This document shows, piece by piece, positions 1-5,664 of a stretch of 6,739 bases of DNA. Source of the stretch: JBDNJM01 sp041687755. GTDB lineage: Bacteria; Planctomycetota; UBA1135; GCA-002686595. The first letter of the stretch is position 1. Each line of letters begins with the position of its first letter. The notes below the pieces were generated by a model. That model saw nothing but the letters and a program-made list of their open reading frames with translations. It ran no database searches and had not been told where the DNA came from. The stretch lies in the NCBI GenBank assembly GCA_041687755.1, contig JBDNJM010000141.1, forward strand, positions 1 to 6,739. Direction: 5' to 3'. Made by a program: the position numbers and the translations under genes.

Positions 1-1086
1 GATGCCCAGAGATGACCGACGAGTTCTCGAGCGATCGCCGTCTTGGCGACGTTCGAGTGTTTGGTGGCGGCGAGTCTTTGATAGCGCTTCACGAGTCGAC
101 GCTCAGTTGTTCGCGCATGCTCGCGGACGCGCGGGGGTGCTGCTGCTCGACGTTCGCGGAGTGCCTTCGACTCCGGATAGCGTCGCAGGTAGTGCTGCGC
201 TGACTGGACGAGCAGTCGGCGCATGTGCTTGCTGCCTGCCACCGTGATCCCTCCGCGCTGAGTCTTCGAGCCCGAGGAGTGCTCGCTCGGCACCAATCCG
301 TTGTAGGCCGCGACAGCGGACTTGCTCGAGAAACGAAGCGGATCCCCGAGCTCGGCAACGAGATTGAGGTCGATGAGGGTTCCCACGCCGCGGTAGCCGC
401 GGAGACAGCGGACCTGCAGCTCGACGTCCTCCCGGACCGCGCGCTTCTCGATCCGCTCGTCCATGTCCTCGAGCTCGGACTCCCCTCGCGCCAATCGTTC
501 CAGCTTGAAGTCGAGCATGTCTTGATCGACGGCACAGGGCATCTGGATCTGCCGCAGCCAAGTGCGGTGCTCGCGGCTCCACAGTTGACGGCTGCCGCGA
601 TAGATGACGCCCCGATTCAGCAGCAGCTTGCCGACGTGATGCTTCGCCGATCCCACGTCCTTGCGCACGCCGTCGCGAGTCCGAGTGAGCGTTCGCAAGA
701 CTCAGGTTTCCCGGCTGGGCGGAGTGACTCGCGTCAGCTGACCTCCTCGCAGGAAGACCGCCAGCCGCTCGGCATCGAGGCGATCCGTCTTTCGGCGCTC
801 ACGCGGAAGGATCGGAATTCGGCTGGGCGCCGCGACGAGGCAGTCGATGCCCAGCGGGGTCAGCTGCCGCCACAGCACGAAGCCCGTGCAGCCGGCTTCA
901 TAGGTCGCCTTCACCGCACCTCGCTCCAGTAGGCTGGAGAGGTGCTTGCGGATCTTCGCGGGGTCGTTGGCGATCTTTCGAGCGCGTTCGGGTTGCTCTG
1001 CTCCCTCCTGCAGCACCTGAAATGGAGAGTGAGTCCTGGTGGGCGCCGATGCCCACGAAAAGGGCCGTCTGGGCAGCCTTGGTCAC
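1..1086 (-). pseudogene. IS110-family transposase, broken and partial at the left edge
   Basis: IS110 transposases are DEDD (RuvC-like) recombinases that also use a C-terminal serine; known members are guided by an element-encoded bridge RNA. Read from the GTG at 1086, the protein opens with FVGIGAHQDSLSIS. A one-base frameshift (extra G at 1016-1017) then moves it to the frame VLQEGAEQPERARKIANDP. Next come YEAG (acidic residue near 897-899) and KTDRLDAERLA (Asp codons near 783-785 and 774-776). An in-frame TGA lies at 702-704. The same frame then stays open to the edge through LRGYRGVGTLIDLN, YNGLVPSEHSSG (catalytic-serine region near 272-280) and GSKHMRRLL. It reaches ELVGHLWA, close to a typical IS110 C-terminus. 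Repaired length is about 361 residues, normal for the family. The first catalytic Asp (usual VGID) is Gly at 1045-1047. With frameshift, stop and lost Asp it should be inactive. Family assignment is firm; the subgroup is not determined. Confidence 0.9.
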
Positions 1087-1093
1087 GGCTCAG

Positions 1094-1099
1094 CTCCTT
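1094..1099 (-). promoter_or_regulatory. Shine-Dalgarno of the IS110 transposase
   Basis: On the minus strand AAGGAG lies 7 nt before the GTG codon at 1086, and the protein read from that GTG begins with the expected IS110 N-terminus. This fixes the start. The four other genes in the window show no such motif, so the element's translation signal differs from the host style, as expected for an acquired sequence. Confidence 0.7.
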
Positions 1100-1226
1100 C
1101 GGGTTAGCTCTTGAGGCTCAAGGATCGCGTTCTGGACCTGTTCCAGCCCGCTGTGGGGAACGATCGTCTCACGACGCCGTTCGTTCGCGATTCCAGTCTG
1201 AGGGAGCTGGCCTCCATAGCGTCTCT

Positions 1227-1366
1227 GAGATGCTGTCGAAAAATGGTGCTGCCTAGCCGAACGGCCTCTCAGTTGCCTTTGGGCCCATCGGCTCGCGCCG
1301 CTGACTGGAGCGCCGAGAGCATGAACGGATTACGCCAAGCGCATTGATTTACACTCTCTGAGAGGC
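1227..1366. repeat. Intergenic repeat unit, copy A
   Basis: One of three related copies. Landmarks: GAGATGC at 1227-1233; GCCTCTCA at 1264-1271, 37 nt later; TTGCCTTTGGGCCCATCG just after; GGATTACGCCAAGCGCATTG at 1327-1346; and TGAGAGGC at 1359-1366. GCCTCTCA and TGAGAGGC form a perfect 8-bp inverted repeat enclosing about 87 nt. Copy B matches in the same order, with the same 37-nt spacing between its first two landmarks and small indels in the middle. The unit lies between the IS110 remnant and the 3' end of the exported-protein gene. It has no open reading frame of note and its function is unknown. It could be a REP/MITE-like repeat, a structured RNA or a terminator array. Confidence 0.6.
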
Positions 1367-1405
1367 TTAATAAGCTACTTGGCCGTCGGCTCCGTGTCTC
1401 GCGCT

Positions 1406-2464
1406 TTACTCGCCCGCGTCGAGCGTCACCGAGTGGAGCACATCCCAGCCGAGCAGGACCGCGAGGTCCATCTCCGTGCCTATGTCGCTGACCACGCCGA
1501 CGATCTCGAGCTCGGCGGGGCCTTCCATGTCCAACTGGTAGGCCGTGAGGTGCGAGACGTCGCCCGCGAGCCAGGTCAGCTCCCCTTCGACTTCGAACTC
1601 GGTGATGATATGGGCGGCGTCGATGGTGACTTCCTTATCGTCGGTCGAGACGTCGGCCAGGGTCTGAATGGCGCGCGTCAGGTCGAGGTCCATTTCGATC
1701 GTGCCCGACACGGCGATGCGCACCAGAGTGCCGCCCTCACCTTCGCTCACGTCGATCACGCGCAGGTCCAGGTCCGTGTTCTGCAGCCCGTCGTCCATCG
1801 CCGCGGGCAGGGCCATGACTAGGTCGCCCGCGAAGCCGTCGAGGCCGAGCCCGTCGACGAGGCCCCCGAGCCCCTCCAGATCGAAGCTGGGCAGCAGCAT
1901 CCGGACGAACAGCCCCGCGTCCACTTCGGCGCTCCAGCCATCGTCGACCTCGACCTCGTCCTCGGGCGCGAGTTCGGAATACAGCAGGTTCTCATGGACG
2001 AGCGCGAGCGCCTCCTGCTCAACGCCCTCGTCGTCGTCCTCCTCGATCAGCAGCCGCTCGAAGCTGTCGTCGGGGGCCTCGCGGCTGAAGCGGATGCGCG
2101 AGCCGCTGTCGAGCGGCGAGGGCATCGGCAGGGGCAGGCCGCCGATCCGGATCGCTCCGACCTCGCGGATAAAGCCCATCAGGTTGCCTTCCAGGTAGGT
2201 GAACGCGCGCTCCGAGAACTCCGCACTGAGAGCGAGCTCGAGGGTCAAGTCGTCGGCCCCGAACCCAGGGGGCATCTCGCCGGGCGGGATGGGCTGGCCG
2301 TCGACGGTGAAGTCGGAAGTCTCGCAGGTGGCCTCGAACTCGAGTTCGACGTCGATGGCGAGGACTTGGCCATCGGCTGGAGCGTGTCGCAGGCGTGCGC
2401 CGTCCGAGGTCAGAAGCAGCGCGGTGAGCGGCAGGACCGGAAGCAGGTGGGCTGAGCAGTTCAT
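1406..2464 (-). CDS. Acidic, probably exported protein of unknown function
   Basis: 352 residues, ATG at 2464, TAA at 1406-1408. I do not recognise a family. The N-terminus (MNCSAHLLPVLPLTALLLTS, then DGA) is hydrophobic and looks like a signal peptide with cleavage after about residue 23, although its n-region lacks basic residues. The mature part is strongly acidic, with a cluster at residues 141-150 (EEDDDEGVEQ) and another around 167-175. It has only one further Cys (residue 47). Much of the rest alternates hydrophobic and polar residues, for example 246-262 (GTLVRIAVSGTIEMDLD) and 286-296, suggesting beta-rich structure. No transmembrane segment follows the signal. This ATG is the first in frame before the hydrophobic stretch; the frame stays open further upstream but gives low-complexity Arg/Gly/Pro sequence typical of GC-rich noise. 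No Shine-Dalgarno is present. It is divergent from ffh and probably unrelated in function. Confidence 0.8.
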   Translation of the reverse strand: MNCSAHLLPVLPLTALLLTSDGARLRHAPADGQVLAIDVELEFEATCETSDFTVDGQPIPPGEMPPGFGADDLTLELALSAEFSERAFTYLEGNLMGFIREVGAIRIGGLPLPMPSPLDSGSRIRFSREAPDDSFERLLIEEDDDEGVEQEALALVHENLLYSELAPEDEVEVDDGWSAEVDAGLFVRMLLPSFDLEGLGGLVDGLGLDGFAGDLVMALPAAMDDGLQNTDLDLRVIDVSEGEGGTLVRIAVSGTIEMDLDLTRAIQTLADVSTDDKEVTIDAAHIITEFEVEGELTWLAGDVSHLTAYQLDMEGPAELEIVGVVSDIGTEMDLAVLLGWDVLHSVTLDAGE

Positions 2465-2819
2465 GGGGAGGAATCGCGTTCGGTGGAGGCGGGCAGCGCT
2501 CGTTCGCGCTGCCCAATTCGGCCGGGGGGCACGCCGTGGGTCGAGAGTCCCCCTAGGAGAACATGCTCCGCGGCCCCGGCTCCATTCCCAAGTTTCAGGT
2601 CGAGGGGCGGCGGGCGCCCCGGCCGGTCGCACCAGCAGGGGGCCCGGGCCGTCCGTGCCGCTGCCAGAGTTGCGGGCCCGCAGCGCGGGGCGTCGGCGGG
2701 TCCAGTCGGTACTATTCTCCACCGCGCCCCGGCCGGGGCGCCGACCTCCCGACCGGAGGCCACCGGCTCTGCCGGAAACGACTCCGCGCCCGCTCCGGCG
2801 CCGCCCAGCGACTCCTCCC
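2465..2819. promoter_or_regulatory. Divergent GC-rich spacer between the exported-protein gene and ffh
   Basis: 355 bp that must hold the promoters of both genes. A weak -10-like TACTAT lies at 2710-2715 on the plus strand without a convincing -35, so I do not call a promoter. GCGCCCCGGCCGG occurs twice as a direct repeat (2614-2626 and 2724-2736). The second copy is part of a palindrome annotated separately. CGAYTCCTCCC occurs immediately before each start codon, in opposite orientation. No separate coding sequence is convincing here. Confidence 0.45.
2724..2741. repeat. 18-bp perfect palindrome in the ffh leader
   Basis: GCGCCCCGGCCGGGGCGC is a perfect inverted repeat with no spacer, about 80 bp before the ffh start. 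As DNA it could be a dimeric operator. As RNA it would form a 7-bp stem closing a GGCC tetraloop. A second hairpin follows 3 nt later: CCTCC at 2745-2749 and GGAGG at 2755-2759 with a 5-nt loop. In a very GC-rich region chance palindromes are common, so function is inferred only. Confidence 0.5.
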
Positions 2820-4433
2820 ATGTTCGAAAACCTCACCAGCCGGCTGAAGGGCGCCTTCGGCGGCTTCGGCTCGGATCAAGAGCTCACCGCCGACAACATC
2901 CAGGACGGCCTCTCCAAGGTCCGTCAGGCGCTCCTGGAAGCGGACGTCAACTTCCAGGTCGCGCGCGACTTTGTGGAGCGGGTGCAGGAGCGCGCGCTCG
3001 GCGCCGAGCGGCTGAAGTCGGACGGGGTCAGCGCTTCGGACCAGTTCGTGCACGCGGTGCACGCGGAGCTAATCCATCTGATGGGGCCGGAGGACGCGAA
3101 GCTCGAATTCGCCTCGAAGGGCCCGACGGTCATTCTGATGGCCGGCCTTCAGGGCGCAGGCAAGACGACGACCACGGCGAAGCTCGCCCTCCATCTTGCC
3201 AAGAAGGCCGGGCGGCGCCCGCTCTTGGTGGCGGCAGACATCAAGCGCCCCGCCGCCGTGCAGCAGCTCAAGGTGCTGGGCCAGAAGCTGGACGTGCCCG
3301 TCTACTACGAGGACGGACTCACGCCGCCCGAGCTGTGCGAGCGCGGCGTGGCCGAAGCGGTCCGTCAGGGGTGCGACCTCGTGCTGCTCGATACGGCTGG
3401 CCGGATGCACGCCGACGAAGAGCTGATGGCGGAGCTCGCGGAGATCGCGAAGCGCACGCGGCCCGACAATCAGGTGCTGGTCGTCGACGCGATGACCGGC
3501 CAGGACGCCCTGGCGGCCGCGAAGTCGTTCCATGATCGGCTGGACCTGACGGGCGTGATCCTGACCAAAATGGACGGCGATGCGCGCGGTGGCGCAGCGG
3601 TCAGCCTGAAGCACGTCACCGGCTGCCCGATTCTGTTTCTTGGCACCGGGGAGAAGATCGAGGACCTAGACGCCTTCTCCGCCGAGCGCATGGCCGGGCG
3701 GATCTTGGGCATGGGCGACATCGTCGGGCTGGTGGAGACCGCCGCCGAGAAGATCGACGAGCACGAGGCCCAGGCCCAGTTCGAGAAGATGGTGATGGGC
3801 ACCTTCACCATCGAGGACATGCTCGCCCAGCTGCGCATGATCCAGAACCTGGGGCCGATGAAGAAGGTCCTCGGCATGCTCCCTGGCGTCGGCGAGCAGC
3901 TGGCGGGGATGGACGTGGACGACGGGCACCTCAAGCGGGTCGAGGCCCTGTGCCTTTCGATGACGATCAAGGAGCGCCTGCAGCCCCAGCTGATCGACCT
4001 TCCGCGCAAGCAGCGCATCGCGCGCGGCGCCGGCCAGAAGGTGGAGGAGGTCTCGAAGCTGCTCAAGGGGTACGAGCAGATGAAGAAGATGATGGGCCAG
4101 ATGGGGAAGCTGGGCCTGGGTGGCAAGGCCGGCGCGAAGGGCAAGAAGGCGCTGCTCGAGGGCATGTCGCCGAGCGGCGAGCTGGCCGCGGACCTCGGCG
4201 GCGATGGGCTGCTGGACAAGCTGGGCGGGGCGGCCCGGGGCTTCGGGGGCGCGGCCAAGGGTCTGGGCTCGATGATGGGTCTCGGCGGAGGCGGGCTGCC
4301 GGCCGGGTTCGACCCCGAGGCGATGATGGGCGGCGCCGGAGGAGCGGCAGGCCGCCCGAAGCCAGCCGCCAGGAACAAGGCCAAGGAGAAGGCCAAGGCC
4401 AAGGCCAAGCGGAAAAACCGGCGCAAGAAGTGA
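2820..4433 (+). CDS. ffh: Signal recognition particle protein Ffh (SRP54 GTPase)
   Basis: Ffh binds signal sequences emerging from the ribosome, pairs with SRP RNA and the receptor FtsY, and delivers nascent membrane proteins to the translocon. 537 residues, ATG at 2820. MFENLTSRLKGAFGGFG is the usual Ffh N-terminus, which fixes the start although the frame stays open far upstream. The N domain is about residues 1-88. The GTPase G domain has the P-loop GLQGAGKT (109-116), AADIKRPAAVQQL (138-150), DTAGR (191-195), TKMDGDARGGAA (249-260) and GTGEK (275-279). The M domain is about 325-430, with the RNA-binding stretch SMTIKERLQPQ (380-390) and RKQRIARGAG (396-405), followed by Met-rich EQMKKMMGQMGK. 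The tail, 434-537, is about 100 residues of Gly/Met/Ala then Lys/Arg/Ala (KAKEKAKAKAKRKNRRKK), making it much longer than the roughly 450 residues of E. coli or Bacillus Ffh. All GTPase motifs are intact. No Shine-Dalgarno is visible. Confidence 0.98.
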   Translation: MFENLTSRLKGAFGGFGSDQELTADNIQDGLSKVRQALLEADVNFQVARDFVERVQERALGAERLKSDGVSASDQFVHAVHAELIHLMGPEDAKLEFASKGPTVILMAGLQGAGKTTTTAKLALHLAKKAGRRPLLVAADIKRPAAVQQLKVLGQKLDVPVYYEDGLTPPELCERGVAEAVRQGCDLVLLDTAGRMHADEELMAELAEIAKRTRPDNQVLVVDAMTGQDALAAAKSFHDRLDLTGVILTKMDGDARGGAAVSLKHVTGCPILFLGTGEKIEDLDAFSAERMAGRILGMGDIVGLVETAAEKIDEHEAQAQFEKMVMGTFTIEDMLAQLRMIQNLGPMKKVLGMLPGVGEQLAGMDVDDGHLKRVEALCLSMTIKERLQPQLIDLPRKQRIARGAGQKVEEVSKLLKGYEQMKKMMGQMGKLGLGGKAGAKGKKALLEGMSPSGELAADLGGDGLLDKLGGAARGFGGAAKGLGSMMGLGGGGLPAGFDPEAMMGGAGGAAGRPKPAARNKAKEKAKAKAKRKNRRKK

Positions 4434-4440
4434 GTGGGGG

Positions 4441-4488
4441 GTGAGAGGCCGTGATGGAGAGGCGCTGCCCGGGATCAGTGCCTCTCAC
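4441..4488 (+). terminator. Hairpin just after ffh, first part of repeat copy B
   Basis: GTGAGAGGC (4441-4449) and GCCTCTCAC (4480-4488) are perfect 9-bp complements separated by 30 nt, beginning 8 nt after the ffh stop codon. The position fits a transcription end or 3'-protecting structure. There is no T-run, so a classical intrinsic terminator is not shown. The same stem recurs in copy C, so it belongs to the repeat rather than being specific to ffh. Confidence 0.4.
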
Positions 4489-4577
4489 GTGCCTTTTGGC
4501 CCATCGCCTGACGGCGCTGGCGCACATTGAGGGCTCACGGATTGCGCCAGGCGTAATGCTGACACCCAGCGAGAGGC
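4443..4577. repeat. Intergenic repeat unit, copy B
   Basis: GAGAGGC at 4443-4449, GCCTCTCA at 4480-4487 and GAGAGGC at 4571-4577, where copy C begins. The period to copy C is 128 bp. The middle contains GTGCCTTTTGGCCCATCG, close to copy A, and ACGGATTGCGCCAGGCGTAA, which aligns to ACGGATTACGCCAAGCGCAT in copy A. Within the unit CGCTGGCGCA can pair with TGCGCCAGGCG with one bulge, giving a second stem-loop. So B could fold as two consecutive hairpins. Function unknown. Confidence 0.65.
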
Positions 4578-4633
4578 CGTGCTGGCGTGGCGCCGCCCGG
4601 GAGCAGTGCCTCTCACGTGCCCCTCGGCCCCAG
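4571..4633. repeat. Intergenic repeat unit, copy C (tandem with B, truncated)
   Basis: Directly abuts copy B. Over about 61 nt it matches copy B by eye at roughly 52 positions without gaps: GAGAGGCCGTG at the start, GGCGC, GCCCGGGA, then CAGTGCCTCTCACGTGCC. The 37-nt spacing from GAGAGGC (4571) to GCCTCTCAC (4608-4616) is kept, so the stem is preserved. Similarity fades after about 4633, so the distal part of the unit is missing or diverged. Confidence 0.6.
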
Positions 4634-4645
4634 CGCTCCGGGCCG

Positions 4646-4673
4646 GCACCAGACCGGGCCTGTTCCGGGGTGC
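4646..4673 (+). terminator. GC-rich hairpin between ffh and rpsP
   Basis: GCACC (4646-4650) pairs with GGTGC (4669-4673), and the inner CCGG (4654-4657) pairs with CCGG (4665-4668), leaving a 7-nt loop and a 3-nt bulge. It lies past the repeat pair and upstream of the rpsP promoter candidate, where read-through from ffh could be stopped. There is no T-run downstream, so termination is only a suggestion. Confidence 0.3.
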
Positions 4674-4744
4674 TGCCGCGCGGCCTTCATCACCTCTTTT
4701 GGACTCCTCGAAGCCGGCGGCCCCGGATCGAGTCCTACACATGG

Positions 4745-4773
4745 TTGTCCCGGGTCCCGGCGCGCCCTAGACT
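4745..4773 (+). promoter_or_regulatory. Candidate sigma-70-type promoter for rpsP
   Basis: TTGTCC (4745-4750) and TAGACT (4768-4773) are separated by exactly 17 bp; each matches the -35 and -10 consensus at 4 of 6 positions. Transcription would begin near 4780, giving a leader of about 255 nt before rpsP. It is the best-spaced pair I found in the ffh-rpsP gap, but matches of this quality also occur by chance. Confidence 0.4.
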
Positions 4774-4807
4774 CTTCGCCCTTCACAGGCTTATCCGAGC
4801 CCGTGAA

Positions 4808-4832
4808 CTCCGGACCCCGAGGGGCCCCGGAG
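4808..4832 (+). repeat. Hairpin in the rpsP leader, partner of 5665-5687
   Basis: CTCCGG (4808-4813) pairs with CCGGAG (4827-4832), and the inner CCC (4815-4817) pairs with GGG (4822-4824). Positions 4812-4830 match the reverse complement of 5665-5683 at 16 of 19 bases, and the three differences are contiguous in the loop region. The hairpin lies in the presumed 5' leader of rpsP, about 200 nt before the start codon. Confidence 0.5.
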
Positions 4833-5035
4833 AACCCTGATTCCATCACCCGCGCGGCGGGAGTCCGGATCAGAAGCCCGCTGGCAGGAGCGCGTCTCCA
4901 GTCGAGCGGCCAACGTTGCGCTCTCTCGACCGGTCGGGCGGGCGTCCTTCTACTCCTGGCCTGTCCGCAGCGAGCTGCGCGCCAAGCCGCCCAACCGCGA
5001 GCCCACCTGGCTCCGCACGAACCGAACCGAACATC

Positions 5036-5470
5036 ATGGCCGTCGTCATCCGCATGAAGCGCACCGGGCGCCGCAACCGCCCCTGCTACCGCATCTCCGT
5101 CGCCGATTCGCGCATGCCGCGCGACGGCCGCACGCTCGAGACTCTGGGAATCTACGATCCGATCGCAGGCACCCCTGAGACGCAGCTCACGGTCGACGTG
5201 GAGCGCTCCCGCGTCTGGATCACCCAAGGCGCCAAGCCCAGCCACACCGTTCGCAACATGTTCCGCCGCGCGGGCGTCTACGCCGAAGGGTTCGCCAAGC
5301 CCAAGCCCGCGCGTCAGCGCCCGGGCCGCAAGAAGGACACAGCAACCAAGACGCGTCGCGCTGTGACCAAGCAGTTCATCGAGAAGAGCAAGGCTGAGCG
5401 TCGGAACGCTCGCACCGCGGCTAAGGCTGCTGTCAAACAGGCCGCCCCCGCCGCCGAGCCCGCCGAGTAG
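5036..5470 (+). CDS. rpsP: Ribosomal protein S16 with long basic C-terminal tail
   Basis: S16 binds 16S rRNA early in 30S subunit assembly. 144 residues, ATG at 5036, TAG at 5468-5470. The core, residues 1 to about 85, is clear S16: VVIRMKRTGRRNRPCYRISV, then ADSRMPRDGR (23-32), LGIYDPIAG (37-45) and VWITQGAKPSHTV (60-72). The family is usually 80-90 residues. Here about 60 more follow, rich in Lys, Arg and Ala (RKKDTATKTRR, then AERRNARTAAKAAVKQ), ending in Ala/Pro/Glu; it is probably flexible and rRNA-contacting. An in-frame ATG lies upstream at 4916, but sequence before residue 1 has no S16 similarity, so MAVVIRMKR is the start. There is no Shine-Dalgarno; GAACC-GAACC-GAACA precedes the ATG. 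rimM, trmD and rplS, the common downstream partners, are absent. Confidence 0.97.
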   Translation: MAVVIRMKRTGRRNRPCYRISVADSRMPRDGRTLETLGIYDPIAGTPETQLTVDVERSRVWITQGAKPSHTVRNMFRRAGVYAEGFAKPKPARQRPGRKKDTATKTRRAVTKQFIEKSKAERRNARTAAKAAVKQAAPAAEPAE

Positions 5471-5493
5471 CGTCGCTTCGCGTTGGTGCGCAG

Positions 5494-5520
5494 GCCGGAG
5501 TCCCGGCAGCGAACTCCGGC
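5494..5520 (+). terminator. Hairpin 23 nt after rpsP, probable transcript end
   Basis: GCCGGAGT (5494-5501) and ACTCCGGC (5513-5520) are perfect 8-bp complements around an 11-nt loop, beginning 23 nt after the rpsP stop. It is the closest strong stem to the gene end and the likeliest terminator or 3'-end stabiliser. There is no T-run, as is common in GC-rich genomes. Confidence 0.45.
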
Positions 5521-5606
5521 GCCAGCGGCTGATGCCCGGATCTCCCTGGGTGCCCGCAACCGTGGGTTGAAGCCCCGGGTCGCACCGACGCGTTCGGTGC
5601 CCGTGA

Positions 5607-5632
5607 CGAGGCTGCGGGGATCCGCGGCCTCG
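5607..5632 (+). repeat. 11-bp stem-loop with GGAT tetraloop
   Basis: CGAGGCTGCGG (5607-5617) pairs with CCGCGGCCTCG (5622-5632) over 11 positions with a single G-U pair and a four-base loop, GGAT. It is the most stable-looking hairpin in the window, lying in the non-coding gap after rpsP. It could be a second terminator or a structured RNA element. No tRNA cloverleaf is formed around it. Confidence 0.5.
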
Positions 5633-5664
5633 AACCACGTCCGTCTGCCGCTCCTGCTCGGACG

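Larger units (their letters stand above)
1..1226 (-). mobile_element. Remnant IS110-family insertion sequence, partial
   Basis: The transposase pseudogene plus about 140 nt of non-coding DNA upstream of its start (1087-1226). In IS110 elements the non-coding end before the transposase can encode the bridge RNA. This stretch has small inverted repeats, for example CTTGAG/CTCAAG at 1110-1122, but I could not recognise a bridge RNA fold. The outer boundary is inferred: at 1227 a different repeat begins that also occurs elsewhere in the window without any IS. IS110 elements generally lack terminal inverted repeats, so the end cannot be read directly. The other end is outside the window. Confidence 0.5.

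Noticed and set aside
1328..1342. GATTACGCCAAGCGC, identical to the start of lacZ-alpha in cloning vectors
   Set aside because: Copy B of the repeat carries a diverged version of the same block in the same place (GATTGCGCCAGGCG), so it is part of a native repeat and not vector contamination.
2199..2819. 207-codon open extension in frame upstream of ffh
   Set aside because: It lies mostly antisense to the exported-protein gene, has Ser/Arg/Pro noise composition, and Ffh homology begins exactly at the ATG at 2820.
2563..2847. 94-codon frame with AGGAGA before its ATG, overlapping the ffh start
   Set aside because: The upstream motif is good, but the protein is Arg/Gly/Pro-rich without recognisable features and it overlaps ffh by 28 nt in another frame; long open frames are expected by chance at this GC content. 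A leader ORF is not excluded.
3470..4426. Long minus-strand open frame across ffh (318 codons)
   Set aside because: Antisense shadow of a certain gene, with Pro/Ser/Arg-rich composition from GC-biased codons.
4451..4840. 129-codon open frame in the ffh-rpsP gap
   Set aside because: It runs through the tandem hairpin repeats and promoter candidate, and the translation has no recognisable feature.
5551..5640. Possible tRNA near a GGTTGAAGCCCC stretch after rpsP
   Set aside because: It resembles a T-arm only loosely; I could not pair an acceptor stem, D-arm and anticodon arm around it.
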